DNA from: Verrucomicrobiota bacterium
Lineage (GTDB): Bacteria; Verrucomicrobiota; Verrucomicrobiia; Limisphaerales; UBA8199
DNA: 13,516 bases
Reading direction: 5' to 3'
Assembly (NCBI GenBank): GCA_026397855.1
Contig: JAPLUA010000306.1
Span: 1-13,516, forward strand
Shown piece by piece: positions 1 to 6,433 of the stretch (positions are counted from its first letter, which is position 1; every line of letters starts with the position of its first letter). The translations under genes were made by a program, and so were the position numbers. A model generated the notes under the pieces. That model saw nothing but the letters and a program-made list of their open reading frames with translations, was not told the DNA's origin and did not search any database.

Positions 1-741
1 ACAAGCTGGGACAAGACCACGCTCGCCCACAGCACACTCATCGTGGACGAGCAATCCCAGGCTCCGGCCCAGGGCCGCTGCCTTGCGTTTGGCGCGGCCG
101 GGGGAGTGGACTACGCCATGACTGAGGCCGGCCCCATCTATCCCGGCGTGCGCTTTGTGCGCACGGCGGCGCTGCTCAGCGAGAACCTCATCGTCATCGT
201 GGACCAGGTGTGCGCTGGGCAGGAACACCAGTTCGACATCGCCTGCCACCTGGCCGGGAAATGGAGCAGGCTCCCCGAGGGGGAACCGTGGACGCCGCCG
301 GGCGCGAACGGCTACAGGCATATCGCCCGTGCTGTCTTTCGCTCTGGCGCATCCGGAATGACGGGGGTTGCGCTGCTTGAATCGGGCGGGGAAAGCGCGC
401 TCACGCTGGCCGGCGGCGAGCCGACACAATTCATCACCGGCACAGGCATCGGCGCCAGCACCGAAGATCGTGTGCCGATCGCGCTGCTGCGCCGCCGGGC
501 AAAGGAAACGGCCTTCGTCTGGGCCGTGGCCCTGGATGGAAAGCCGGTGCAGCTCGAAACGCTCGCCGCGCGCGATGCGGATGGCAAAACCCTCCTAGCC
601 GCCGCTGCCACGGCGGTGACGGTCCGGTCAGGCGACAAGCGCTGGGCCTTGCTCGTCAATCCGGCGGGGCAGCCGGTGCAAGCCAGCTTGCCCGAAGGCA
701 CTTGGACCAGCAGTGAACTCTTCGCCGTCCGCGCACCCTGA
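1..741 (+). CDS. Heparinase II/III-like polysaccharide lyase, C-terminal part (5' end outside window)
   Basis: The reading frame is open from base 1 and ends at TGA 739-741, giving the last 246 residues of a longer protein. It opens with the stretch HSTLIVDEQSQ, which resembles the H-(N/S)-T-(V/L)-x-V-D-x-x-x-Q segment of the heparinase II/III-like domain (Pfam PF07940), followed by beta-rich segments such as RFVRTAALLSENLIVIVDQV (about residues 51-70) and EHQFDIACHLAG. This fits the C-terminal beta-sandwich of secreted or periplasmic lyases that cut uronic-acid polysaccharides by beta-elimination. The (alpha/alpha) toroid with most catalytic residues would lie upstream, so substrate and PL family cannot be assigned. 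The downstream membrane-protein gene begins within about 10 bases or overlaps, suggesting co-transcription. Family call is moderately firm; specificity is unknown. Confidence 0.62.
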   Translation, partial: TSWDKTTLAHSTLIVDEQSQAPAQGRCLAFGAAGGVDYAMTEAGPIYPGVRFVRTAALLSENLIVIVDQVCAGQEHQFDIACHLAGKWSRLPEGEPWTPPGANGYRHIARAVFRSGASGMTGVALLESGGESALTLAGGEPTQFITGTGIGASTEDRVPIALLRRRAKETAFVWAVALDGKPVQLETLAARDADGKTLLAAAATAVTVRSGDKRWALLVNPAGQPVQASLPEGTWTSSELFAVRAP

Positions 742-748
742 ACTGGGT

Positions 749-1624
749 ATGATGCGGCTCTGCGCCACCTGCTTGCTGGCTGCGGCGGTTTCGGTCAGCA
801 CCGTTTCCGCCCAGCAGCAGCAGAAGCGCCAACTCAAGGACCTCTTCGAGTTGCAGTGGATGTTCCGCACGCGAGGGGAACCCGTCGAGGAGACCGGGGA
901 GCCGGGGCGAGTCACATTCGCCGCCGCCGCTCCGGTCTTTTTCACCAGCAACGCGCCACAGGAGCCGGGCGGCGGACAGTCCGACTTCTATTTCGGCCCG
1001 TGGGTGCTGGCGGAGTGGGCCAGGCAGTTTGCCAATGGGCCGCGATTTCATGTCGGGGCGAGCTTCACCGACTACTTTTACCTGCGGCACCCCGACCTCA
1101 ATTACGCCTACGCCGAGGTTTACACCGGCCTGAGCCGCACCTGGCTGCAATCAGAATCCGCATCCCTCAGCGCCTACTGCGGCCTGGCTTTCGATTATGA
1201 CCTGAAGTCGGATTACACGACCGACGACTTCGAGCCGAGCGCGTCCGCCGGGCTGGTGTTGGACCTGGATGCCGGGCGCGGGCACTCGTTTTACTGCACG
1301 CCGGACCTCACCCTGCTCCGGGCCCTGCCCGAGGCCTCGGCCGCCAATTCGTATCTCGCCGCAACGCTCACCGCGGGATGGCGATGGCAAGTCATCCACG
1401 CCTTGCGCCTTGGCGCTTATTGGAAAGGAAGCCTGAGCCGTTATCCCTACGGCACGGTGGAGAACGATTTGACCCAATATATTGGCGCGGAAATCGAGTG
1501 GCAGATCACGCGCACTCTCGCGCTGGCCCTGACCTGCATCCAGACAATCAACTGGAGCTCGCAGCCATCCTCGCAATACGACGATTTGACCGCCGGCCTC
1601 GCTCTTCGCACCAGCGTGCCTTAG
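749..1624 (+). CDS. Secreted, probable outer-membrane beta-barrel protein
   Basis: I do not recognise a named family. From ATG 749 the product is 291 residues and starts with a good signal peptide: MMR, then a hydrophobic core (LCATCLLAAAVSVSTV) and a likely cleavage at VSA followed by a run of four Gln. The mature part alternates aromatic and small residues (FYFGPWVLAEWARQF, FHVGASFTDYFYL, YAYAEVYTGLSRTWL, WRWQVIHALRLGAYWKGSLS), a pattern expected of amphipathic beta strands in a porin-like barrel. It ends in P rather than the usual aromatic residue, which is a point against a classical BAM substrate. An in-frame GTG at 713 would overlap the lyase gene by 29 bases but adds 12 residues ahead of the signal peptide; ATG 749 or 752 fits better. 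Neither start has a clear Shine-Dalgarno site. Placement beside a lyase suggests a role in polysaccharide handling, which is inference. Confidence 0.68.
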   Translation: MMRLCATCLLAAAVSVSTVSAQQQQKRQLKDLFELQWMFRTRGEPVEETGEPGRVTFAAAAPVFFTSNAPQEPGGGQSDFYFGPWVLAEWARQFANGPRFHVGASFTDYFYLRHPDLNYAYAEVYTGLSRTWLQSESASLSAYCGLAFDYDLKSDYTTDDFEPSASAGLVLDLDAGRGHSFYCTPDLTLLRALPEASAANSYLAATLTAGWRWQVIHALRLGAYWKGSLSRYPYGTVENDLTQYIGAEIEWQITRTLALALTCIQTINWSSQPSSQYDDLTAGLALRTSVP

Positions 1625-1673
1625 CCGTAACTATTCACCGGTGGCGAACGCAATGGAACCGTAGAGACGCAGC

Positions 1674-1686
1674 GCGGCGGAGCCGC
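1674..1686. repeat. Short perfect hairpin after the beta-barrel gene
   Basis: Five-base arms GCGGC and GCCGC flank a GGA loop, 50 bases past the stop codon at 1622-1624. A T run (TTTTT) occurs only at about 1703-1707, some 17 bases beyond the stem, so this is not a standard intrinsic terminator. It may be part of the same repeat unit that begins at 1709, since a GTAGAGACGCAG segment precedes it at 1661-1672. Confidence 0.35.
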
Positions 1687-1708
1687 AACCAAAGGGAAAC
1701 CATTTTTA

Positions 1709-1805
1709 ACGCAGAGGCGCAGAGAAAGCGCGGAGAAACGCAGAGAAGATGAACCCTCTGCGAATCTCTGCGAACCTCTGCGCCCTCTGCGCAAATCTTC
1801 GCAGC
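1709..1805. repeat. GCAGAG/CTCTGC inverted-repeat unit, copy A
   Basis: The left arm (about 1709-1748) carries GCAGAG-like words (ACGCAGAGGCGCAGAG, then CGCGGAGAAACGCAGAG). The right arm (about 1755-1791) carries the complementary words CTCTGCG, ATCTCTGCG, ACCTCTGCG and CCCTCTGCGC. The two arms can pair into a long imperfect stem. A second, shorter unit in the same orientation follows 27 bases later, so this is a dispersed repeat and not a single terminator. It contains no gene. I recall similar GCAGAG-rich spacers from other high-GC environmental genomes, but that memory has not been checked. Confidence 0.75.
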
Positions 1806-1831
1806 CTGGGATCAAATCGGGGCATAGCAAT

Positions 1832-1890
1832 GCGAAGAGCGCGGAGAAACGCAGAGAAGAAAAGTACTCTGAGAATCTCTGCGCTCTTCT
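1832..1890. repeat. GCAGAG/CTCTGC inverted-repeat unit, copy B
   Basis: The left arm (1832-1860) contains GCGCGGAGAAACGCAGAGAAG, nearly the same as 1728-1748 of copy A; the right arm (about 1867-1890) contains TCTGAGAATCTCTGCGC, matching the CGAATCTCTGCG part of copy A. The unit is about 59 bases and folds on itself. It lies 37 bases past the stop codon of the GH9 gene on the other strand, so it could also act at the 3' end of that transcript. Confidence 0.7.
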
Positions 1891-1926
1891 GAACCTGAAA
1901 GCAGCCAGGATCGGTCGTGGCCCGGC

Positions 1927-3780
1927 CTACGGCGCAGCATTACACAGCGCCCACAGCAGGATTGCCGAGGCGGTGCCGTCCATCGTTGGCTCGTTCGAGG
2001 AGTAATCCTGCGAATCGTCGTGATACACGGCCTGGCCCTGGAACTCCGCCAGCGGGTCCGGCTCCGTAATGGCAACGCCCTTCAGCGATTTGAAGATGCG
2101 CTCATAGACCGGGCCGTCCACCAGCCCGCCTCGCACCGGCCGCCCGGTCAACTGCATGGTCATCAGATGCGGGTCTCGCGGAAAGACGCTTCCGATCCCG
2201 CTGAACATGGAATAGCCCCACGGATTGCGGCCCAGGAGCCAGTCGCGCTGTTTCGCGGCAAACTCATGGTAGCGCGTGTCGCCGGTCATCAGCTCATACA
2301 GGAGGCATTGGGTCGCCAGCGCGGCGGTCAGGTTGTTCGAGCACCAGATGAATGGCACGCCGATGCGATAGGGATTCTGGCTGCCCGCGGTGACGCAGCG
2401 CTCGATGCCTTCGCGGTAGTAGCCCGCCAACGTCTTCTTAAGCTTCCGGTCCGCGAGATCGTAGAGGCGGAAATGGCCGGCATTCATGAACGGGTAATAC
2501 TGGTAGTGGCCCGCCTGCTCCCGCCCCATCCAGGACTCGGCGCCGGCTAATCCGGCATAGCGTTTTGCGTCCTCGATATACTGCCGGTTGCCCGTGGCGC
2601 GGAAGAGCTCCGCCGCGCCCCACTCCATGTCGTCGGCCCAGGTGGTTTCCTCATAGCGATAAGGTGCGCCGTAGGAGTTGCCCTGTTGCACGCCTTCCCT
2701 GGCACGGCCCAGGCCATAGACTTCCCGGCCGGCCTGCAGGCAGCGTTCGGCAAACGGCCGCTGGCGGGGGTCATCCTTCCAAACCTGATACGCCAGCGCC
2801 ATGGCGGCGGCGTAACGACCGGCAAGGTTGGCTACGCCGGTGGACTGGCTCTTGTAGTTGCGGAGCCCCTGGGGCTGGCCATCGGCGAAATACACCACGC
2901 GCGCCCCGCCCTTGCCCCAGCCGTAATCAACAATTTCATTCTGCGGCAGCCGGCGGCTGATGTGGTCGCGGTCGTCGGCCACCTGGTGATAGAGCTGATC
3001 GGGAGCCGGGTGCAGCTTGAGCATCCACTCCAGCCCCCAGCGCGCCTCGTCAAGCAGGTCCGGGATGCCGTTCGGATAAGGCTGACCCAAGGCATTCACC
3101 GTGTCCGCCATCTGTGGACCGTGGACTGCGGACTGTGGACTGCGGACCGTGGACCGTGGACTCCACACTTCATAAGCCAGCAGCATCTGGGCCGTGGCGT
3201 TGGCGGAGGTAAGCAGGTATTTCAGCAGATCCGCGGCATCATGCCAGCCGCCCCGGGCGTCGAGATAGGTACCGTTGGTCAGCGGCCCGAAGGCTGTGCG
3301 CCCGTCGAACGGGTGGCAGACGGCGTCGAGCCACGGATTATAGCCGCAGCGTTGCTCGCGCATGAACTCCAGGAGTTGGTCCGGCAGTTCGCCATAAACC
3401 CCCGCGCCAACCGTGAACGGCAGCGATCTGGAGTCGCCTGCCTGCACCAGGTAACGCCCCGGCGCCTTGAGCGGGGAGAAGTCCAGGTCGGCGTGGTTCT
3501 CAAACCCGCCCCACCTCACACCGATGATGGGCCTCGTTTTGCCGGTAAAGACCACCGCATCCGAGTCGGCCACAACTACCTTGAACGAATCCGGCAATGC
3601 CGACTTTGAGAATGCGAGCGCAATTTTGGCATCCTGGGGCCGGTAGCCGGCCTGGCTGGCGCGGATGAAGACTTCCCCGGCTTGGATGTTGAGCACAGCC
3701 AGCCAGAGCCCCAACGCCACCCAGCGGATCACCGCTGCGGGTCCTGGGCATCGAGAAAAGTTGGTGACAGGATCGCTCAT
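1927..3780 (-). CDS. Secreted glycoside hydrolase family 9 enzyme (endoglucanase/cellulase-like)
   Basis: The product is 617 residues. ATG 3780 is chosen because it places a signal peptide (Arg19, hydrophobic core 20-32, cleavage near IQA/G at 34-35) at the N terminus; the frame stays open another 181 codons upstream, but that part lies inside fabF. After an N-terminal Ig-like domain (about 36-125, CelD_N type) comes the (alpha/alpha)6 GH9 domain. GGWHDAADLLKYL (178-190) supplies the expected catalytic Asp pair D181 and D184; LLGRNPWGYSMFSGIG (515-530) with PRDPH (534-538) matches the GH9 C-terminal signature; and SSNEPTMDG (594-602) supplies the probable acid E597. It should hydrolyse beta-1,4-glucans or related oligosaccharides outside the cytoplasm. 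It follows fabF by 143 bases on the same strand; a consensus TTGACA lies at 3818-3813 with no good -10, so an own promoter is possible. Residues 207-223 come from a heptamer repeat. Confidence 0.9.
   Translation of the reverse strand: MSDPVTNFSRCPGPAAVIRWVALGLWLAVLNIQAGEVFIRASQAGYRPQDAKIALAFSKSALPDSFKVVVADSDAVVFTGKTRPIIGVRWGGFENHADLDFSPLKAPGRYLVQAGDSRSLPFTVGAGVYGELPDQLLEFMREQRCGYNPWLDAVCHPFDGRTAFGPLTNGTYLDARGGWHDAADLLKYLLTSANATAQMLLAYEVWSPRSTVRSPQSAVHGPQMADTVNALGQPYPNGIPDLLDEARWGLEWMLKLHPAPDQLYHQVADDRDHISRRLPQNEIVDYGWGKGGARVVYFADGQPQGLRNYKSQSTGVANLAGRYAAAMALAYQVWKDDPRQRPFAERCLQAGREVYGLGRAREGVQQGNSYGAPYRYEETTWADDMEWGAAELFRATGNRQYIEDAKRYAGLAGAESWMGREQAGHYQYYPFMNAGHFRLYDLADRKLKKTLAGYYREGIERCVTAGSQNPYRIGVPFIWCSNNLTAALATQCLLYELMTGDTRYHEFAAKQRDWLLGRNPWGYSMFSGIGSVFPRDPHLMTMQLTGRPVRGGLVDGPVYERIFKSLKGVAITEPDPLAEFQGQAVYHDDSQDYSSNEPTMDGTASAILLWALCNAAP
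3113..3161. repeat. Seven tandem heptamers, consensus YGYGGAC, inside the GH9 gene
   Basis: Read on the + strand from 3113, seven consecutive 7-base units occur: TGTGGAC, CGTGGAC, TGCGGAC, TGTGGAC, TGCGGAC, CGTGGAC, CGTGGAC. Every unit ends in GGAC and only positions 1 and 3 vary, always between pyrimidines. On the coding (-) strand this encodes SPRSTVRSPQSAVHGPQ, residues 207-223 of the GH9 protein, a Ser/Pro/Gln-rich stretch unlike the surrounding helical domain. It falls between LLAYEVW and the conserved NGIPDLLDEARWGLEWML helix, a place where a surface loop is plausible. The reading frame is kept although 49 is not a multiple of three. Confidence 0.85.
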
Positions 3781-3923
3781 TCTGGCCTGAGGCTGCCAGA
3801 CCGGTAAACGGGTGTCAAATGGGCCACGAGATGCTGCTTGCGGCCCAGCAAACGAGCGCAACACACCGTCAGGGCTTTGAACGACCCGGCGGCGAAGATC
3901 TGGGGCTGTGGCGCGCGGGCGCG

Positions 3924-5183
3924 TTAGCCGTTGAACTTCTTCGCCAGGATGCTGGCGTTGTGGCCGCCGAACCCGAAGGAATTGTTGAGGATGGCATTGA
4001 TCCTCATCTGGCGCGGCGTGTTGGGCACGTAATCCAGATCGCACTGCGGGTCGGGGACCTGGTAGTTGATGGTCGGCGGTGCGGTGTCCGTTTGGATGGC
4101 CTTGCAGCAGACAATCATTTCCACGGCGCCTGCCGCGCCGAGCATGTGGCCGGTGGCACCCTTGGTCGAACTGACAGCCACCGAGCGCGCGTGGGCGCCG
4201 AAGACGGTCTTGACAGCCTGCGTCTCGGCTATGTCCCCCTGGGGCGTGGAAGTGCCGTGAGCGTTGATGTAGGAAATCTCCTCCGGTTTCATCCCGGCAT
4301 GGCGCAGGGCCATGCGCATGCACCGGGCGGCGCCTTCGCCATCCGGGGCCGGGGCGGTCACGTGGTTGGCGTCGGCCGTGTTGCCGTAGCCGGCGACTTC
4401 GCAGTAGATTCTCGCTCCCCGTTGCCTGGCGTGCTCAAGCTCTTCCAGCACCAGCACTCCGGCACCCTCTCCCATCACGAAGCCATCGCGTTCCTTGTCG
4501 AACGGACGCGAGGCGTGGGCGGGATCGCCGTTGCGAGTGCTGAGCGCTCGCATCGCGCAGAAGCCGCCGATGCCGATCGGAACGATCGTGGCCTCGGCTC
4601 CCCCGGCGAAGATGACCTGGGCGTCGCCCATCTTGATCGTGCGCCAGGCTTCGCCCAGCGCGTGATTGGAGGTCGCGCAAGCGGAGCAGGTGGCAAAATT
4701 GGGGCCCCGCAGCTTGTGGTACATGGAAAAGAGGCCCGAGGCCATGTTCGAGATGAGCATCGGAATCATGAAGGCCGACAGACGGTCCGGCCCCCGTTCG
4801 AGCAGCACCTTGCACTGCTCGGAGACCGTTTGGAGGCCGCCGATGCCCGAGCCGATGAAGACGCCGACCTCATCCCGGTTGACCTTATCCAGATCGAGGC
4901 CGGAGTCACGCAGGGCTTGCGCGCCCGCGTGCGCGGCAAATTGGGAAAAACGGTCCGTGCGTCGAACTTCCTTCGGAGAAGGCAGCCCGGGGGCCGGATC
5001 GAAGTTCTTCACCTCGGCCGCAATCTGCGCATCGAAGGCCGACGGATCGAAGCGGCTGATCCGCTCCACGCCGCAATCGCCCGCGAGGAGCCGGCTCCAA
5101 AAAGCCTCAACCTCGTGGCCCAATGGGGTGACCGCTCCCAAGCCGGTGATCACCACCCGGCGTTCTGTCCAGTTGCTCGCCAT
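3924..5183 (-). CDS. fabF: 3-oxoacyl-[acyl-carrier-protein] synthase II
   Basis: The product is 419 residues, the usual FabF length, and performs the chain-extending Claisen condensation of malonyl-ACP with acyl-ACP in the cytoplasm. The KAS triad is complete: nucleophile C169 in TCSACATSNHALGEAW, H309 in NAHGTSTPQGD, and H346 in TKGATGHMLGAAGAVE, with the conserved K341 and the FGFGGHNAS loop (403-411). ATG 5183 is chosen so that the protein starts MASNWTERRVVITGLG; a TTG seven codons upstream is in frame but adds only MSCPVCF. No Shine-Dalgarno site precedes either start; a hairpin and T-rich tract lie directly upstream. It is fourth in the fabD-fabG-acpP-fabF cluster, 64 bases after acpP, the usual neighbour. 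Confidence 0.97.
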   Translation of the reverse strand: MASNWTERRVVITGLGAVTPLGHEVEAFWSRLLAGDCGVERISRFDPSAFDAQIAAEVKNFDPAPGLPSPKEVRRTDRFSQFAAHAGAQALRDSGLDLDKVNRDEVGVFIGSGIGGLQTVSEQCKVLLERGPDRLSAFMIPMLISNMASGLFSMYHKLRGPNFATCSACATSNHALGEAWRTIKMGDAQVIFAGGAEATIVPIGIGGFCAMRALSTRNGDPAHASRPFDKERDGFVMGEGAGVLVLEELEHARQRGARIYCEVAGYGNTADANHVTAPAPDGEGAARCMRMALRHAGMKPEEISYINAHGTSTPQGDIAETQAVKTVFGAHARSVAVSSTKGATGHMLGAAGAVEMIVCCKAIQTDTAPPTINYQVPDPQCDLDYVPNTPRQMRINAILNNSFGFGGHNASILAKKFNG

Positions 5184-5228
5184 AAAACAAACGGGGCAGC
5201 TCAAGCTGACGCCAGTCCAAGCCGCCCC
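5184..5228 (-). terminator. Candidate intrinsic terminator/attenuator between acpP and fabF
   Basis: Read in the direction of transcription, GGGGCGGC (5228-5221) and GCTGCCCC (5200-5193) form an 8-bp stem with one G-U pair around a 20-base loop, which itself contains a small CTG/CAG pairing. The stem is followed by GTTTGTTTT (5192-5184), which runs straight into the fabF ATG. It starts 20 bases past the acpP stop codon. This has the form of an intrinsic terminator that would let only part of the transcripts through to fabF; the large loop and the interrupted T tract argue for partial rather than full termination. Confidence 0.5.
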
Positions 5229-5247
5229 GAAAGCACGCCCCTCAAAG

Positions 5248-5493
5248 TTACTTCTGCGGCAGCTCTTCGATGAACTTGATCACATCGCCAACGCTCTGGA
5301 GCTTCTCGGCCTGCTCATCAGGAATCTCGTTGCCGAATTCCTCTTCCAGCGCCATGACAAGCTCCACGGTGTCGAGCGAGTCGGCTCCCAGGTCTTCGAT
5401 GAACTTGGCGTCAGGCGTGACCTGGTCCGCGTTCACTCCCAACTGCTCCACGATGATATCTTTTACTCGTTGTTCAATAGTCTTTTCAGCCAT
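5248..5493 (-). CDS. acpP: Acyl carrier protein
   Basis: The product is 81 residues, acidic, and aligns over its whole length with bacterial ACP. S39 in the GADSLDTVELVMALEEEF motif is the site for the 4'-phosphopantetheine arm, which carries growing acyl chains between the fatty-acid enzymes. The start is well supported: a GGAG Shine-Dalgarno core at 5503-5500 lies 6 bases before ATG 5493, the clearest ribosome site in this cluster, matching the high abundance expected of ACP. It lies 76 bases after fabG and 64 before fabF. A possible own promoter overlapping an inverted repeat lies in the fabG-acpP spacer. Confidence 0.98.
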   Translation of the reverse strand: MAEKTIEQRVKDIIVEQLGVNADQVTPDAKFIEDLGADSLDTVELVMALEEEFGNEIPDEQAEKLQSVGDVIKFIEELPQK

Positions 5494-5522
5494 GGTTTAC
5501 TCCGGTTTTAATTTTTGCTGTG

Positions 5523-5562
5523 TGTCTATGCCACGATTCGATAGGCGTCAAGCCCCGAATCG
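5523..5562 (-). promoter_or_regulatory. Possible acpP promoter overlapped by a 7-bp inverted repeat
   Basis: In the 76-base fabG-acpP spacer the - strand reads TTGACG (5551-5546), 17 bases, then TAGACA (5528-5523): a 5/6 match to the -35 box and a 3/6 match to the -10 box. The -35 sits in the loop of a perfect inverted repeat, CGATTCG (5534-5540) and CGAATCG (5556-5562), which could be an operator or an mRNA hairpin. ATG follows 29 bases after the -10. A separate ACP promoter is known from other bacteria; here it rests on sequence only. Confidence 0.33.
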
Positions 5563-5569
5563 AAAAAAG

Positions 5570-6313
5570 TTACATTGCCATGCCGCCGTCCACGGGCAGA
5601 ACCTGCCCGGTAATGTAGCGCGCAGCCGGGCTGGCGAGGAACAGGACGGCGTCCGCGACGTCGTCGGGCTGGCCCAGGGTGCCGAGCGGAATCTGCTTCA
5701 GCAACGCCTCGCGGGCCTCGGGGCTGATCTTGGCAGTCATGGCTGTCTCGATAAACCCGGGGGCGATGGCGTTCACGGTAATGCCGCGGCTGGCCAGTTC
5801 GCGGGCCACGGACTTGGTAAAGCCGATCACGCCCGCCTTGCTGGCCCCGTAATTACACTGGCCGGCATTTCCCATGATGCCGATGACCGAGGCGATGTTA
5901 ACGATCCGCCCCGACTGCTGCTTGAGAAAGCTGCGGGAGAAGGCCTTGGTGAACAGGAACGTGCCCTTAAGATTAATGTCCAGGACCGCGTCCCAGTCCG
6001 CCTCGCTCATGCGCATGAGCAGGCCGTCCTTGGTGATGCCGGCGTTGTTGACCAGGATATCCACTTTGCCGGTAGCCGCAAGAATCTGCTCTACCGCCGT
6101 CGTGACGCTCGCGGCTTCGGAGACGTTGGCGGCAAAAGCCCACGCCTTGCGACCCAGCGCCTGGGCTTTCTGCACCGTTTCCTCGCAGAACTCCAGCTTC
6201 AAATCCACGCAGGCAATGTCCGCGCCTGCAGCAGCGAGCTTCAAGGCGATGGCCTGTCCGATGCCGCGGCCGGCGCCGGTCACCACCGCTACCTGGTTGG
6301 CTAATTGGTTCAT
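5570..6313 (-). CDS. fabG: 3-oxoacyl-[acyl-carrier-protein] reductase
   Basis: The product is 247 residues, standard for FabG, an NADPH-dependent short-chain dehydrogenase/reductase that reduces beta-ketoacyl-ACP to 3-hydroxyacyl-ACP in the cytoplasm. Visible features are the Rossmann glycine motif TGAGRGIG (12-19), NNAG (89-92), N114 in DINLKGTF, and the catalytic S142, Y155 and K159 (NIASVIG and YGASK), with the C-terminal ITGQVLPVDGGMAM typical of FabG. SDR enzymes are often misnamed, but the location between fabD and acpP makes FabG very likely. The start ATG 6313 gives the usual MNxLxxQVAVVTG opening; it has no clear Shine-Dalgarno site. Confidence 0.96.
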   Translation of the reverse strand: MNQLANQVAVVTGAGRGIGQAIALKLAAAGADIACVDLKLEFCEETVQKAQALGRKAWAFAANVSEAASVTTAVEQILAATGKVDILVNNAGITKDGLLMRMSEADWDAVLDINLKGTFLFTKAFSRSFLKQQSGRIVNIASVIGIMGNAGQCNYGASKAGVIGFTKSVARELASRGITVNAIAPGFIETAMTAKISPEAREALLKQIPLGTLGQPDDVADAVLFLASPAARYITGQVLPVDGGMAM

Positions 6314-6324
6314 AAAGACCGGAT

Positions 6325-6353
6325 GTTTTGGGCTATCCCGGGACGATTGTCAA
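6325..6353 (-). promoter_or_regulatory. Possible weak promoter ahead of fabG
   Basis: The - strand has a consensus TTGACA (6353-6348) and, 17 bases on, CAAAAC (6330-6325), only a 3/6 match to a -10 box, 11 bases before the fabG start. It lies in the 120-base fabD-fabG spacer, the longest gap among the four fab genes. The -35 match is exact but the -10 is poor and the leader would be very short, so this is a weak call. Confidence 0.2.
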
Positions 6354-6433
6354 TACGGGAAAACAGTAAAATTACCTGAGGCGCAGAATGCTGGCACCTT
6401 GCCCGGGCTGCCGCGCGGGTTTGAGCCCGTGTT

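Larger units (their letters stand above)
1625..1926. other. Convergent intergenic spacer rich in repeats
   Basis: This stretch separates the beta-barrel gene (+) and the GH9 gene (-), which converge here. It holds a small perfect hairpin (GCGGC-GGA-GCCGC, 1674-1686) and two inverted-repeat units (about 1709-1805 and 1832-1890). No credible gene is seen: the open frames across it on both strands are translations of the repeat units and have no ribosome site or family resemblance. The structured repeats may serve as bidirectional transcript ends, but no hairpin is directly followed by a T tract. Confidence 0.7.

Noticed and set aside
1621..1830. 69-codon - strand frame over the GCAGAG repeat
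   Set aside because: The peptide (RFSALSLRLCVK and similar) is simply the translation of the repeat units; no ribosome site and no independent support.
3113..3161. CRISPR-like or satellite array
   Set aside because: Seven contiguous 7-base units without spacers, inside a coding gene, are not a CRISPR array.
3781..4323. 181-codon open upstream extension of the GH9 frame
   Set aside because: It lies in another frame of the fabF coding sequence on the same strand, has no family resemblance, and would bury the clear signal peptide that begins at 3780.
3819..5273. 484-codon open frame on the + strand opposite fabF
   Set aside because: It is a high-GC antisense shadow of fabF: Arg/Gly/His-rich, no recognisable domain, and fabF has a complete catalytic triad.
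5534..5562. Intrinsic terminator after fabG
   Set aside because: In the fabG transcript the T run comes before the stem, not after it, so the geometry is wrong for a - strand terminator.
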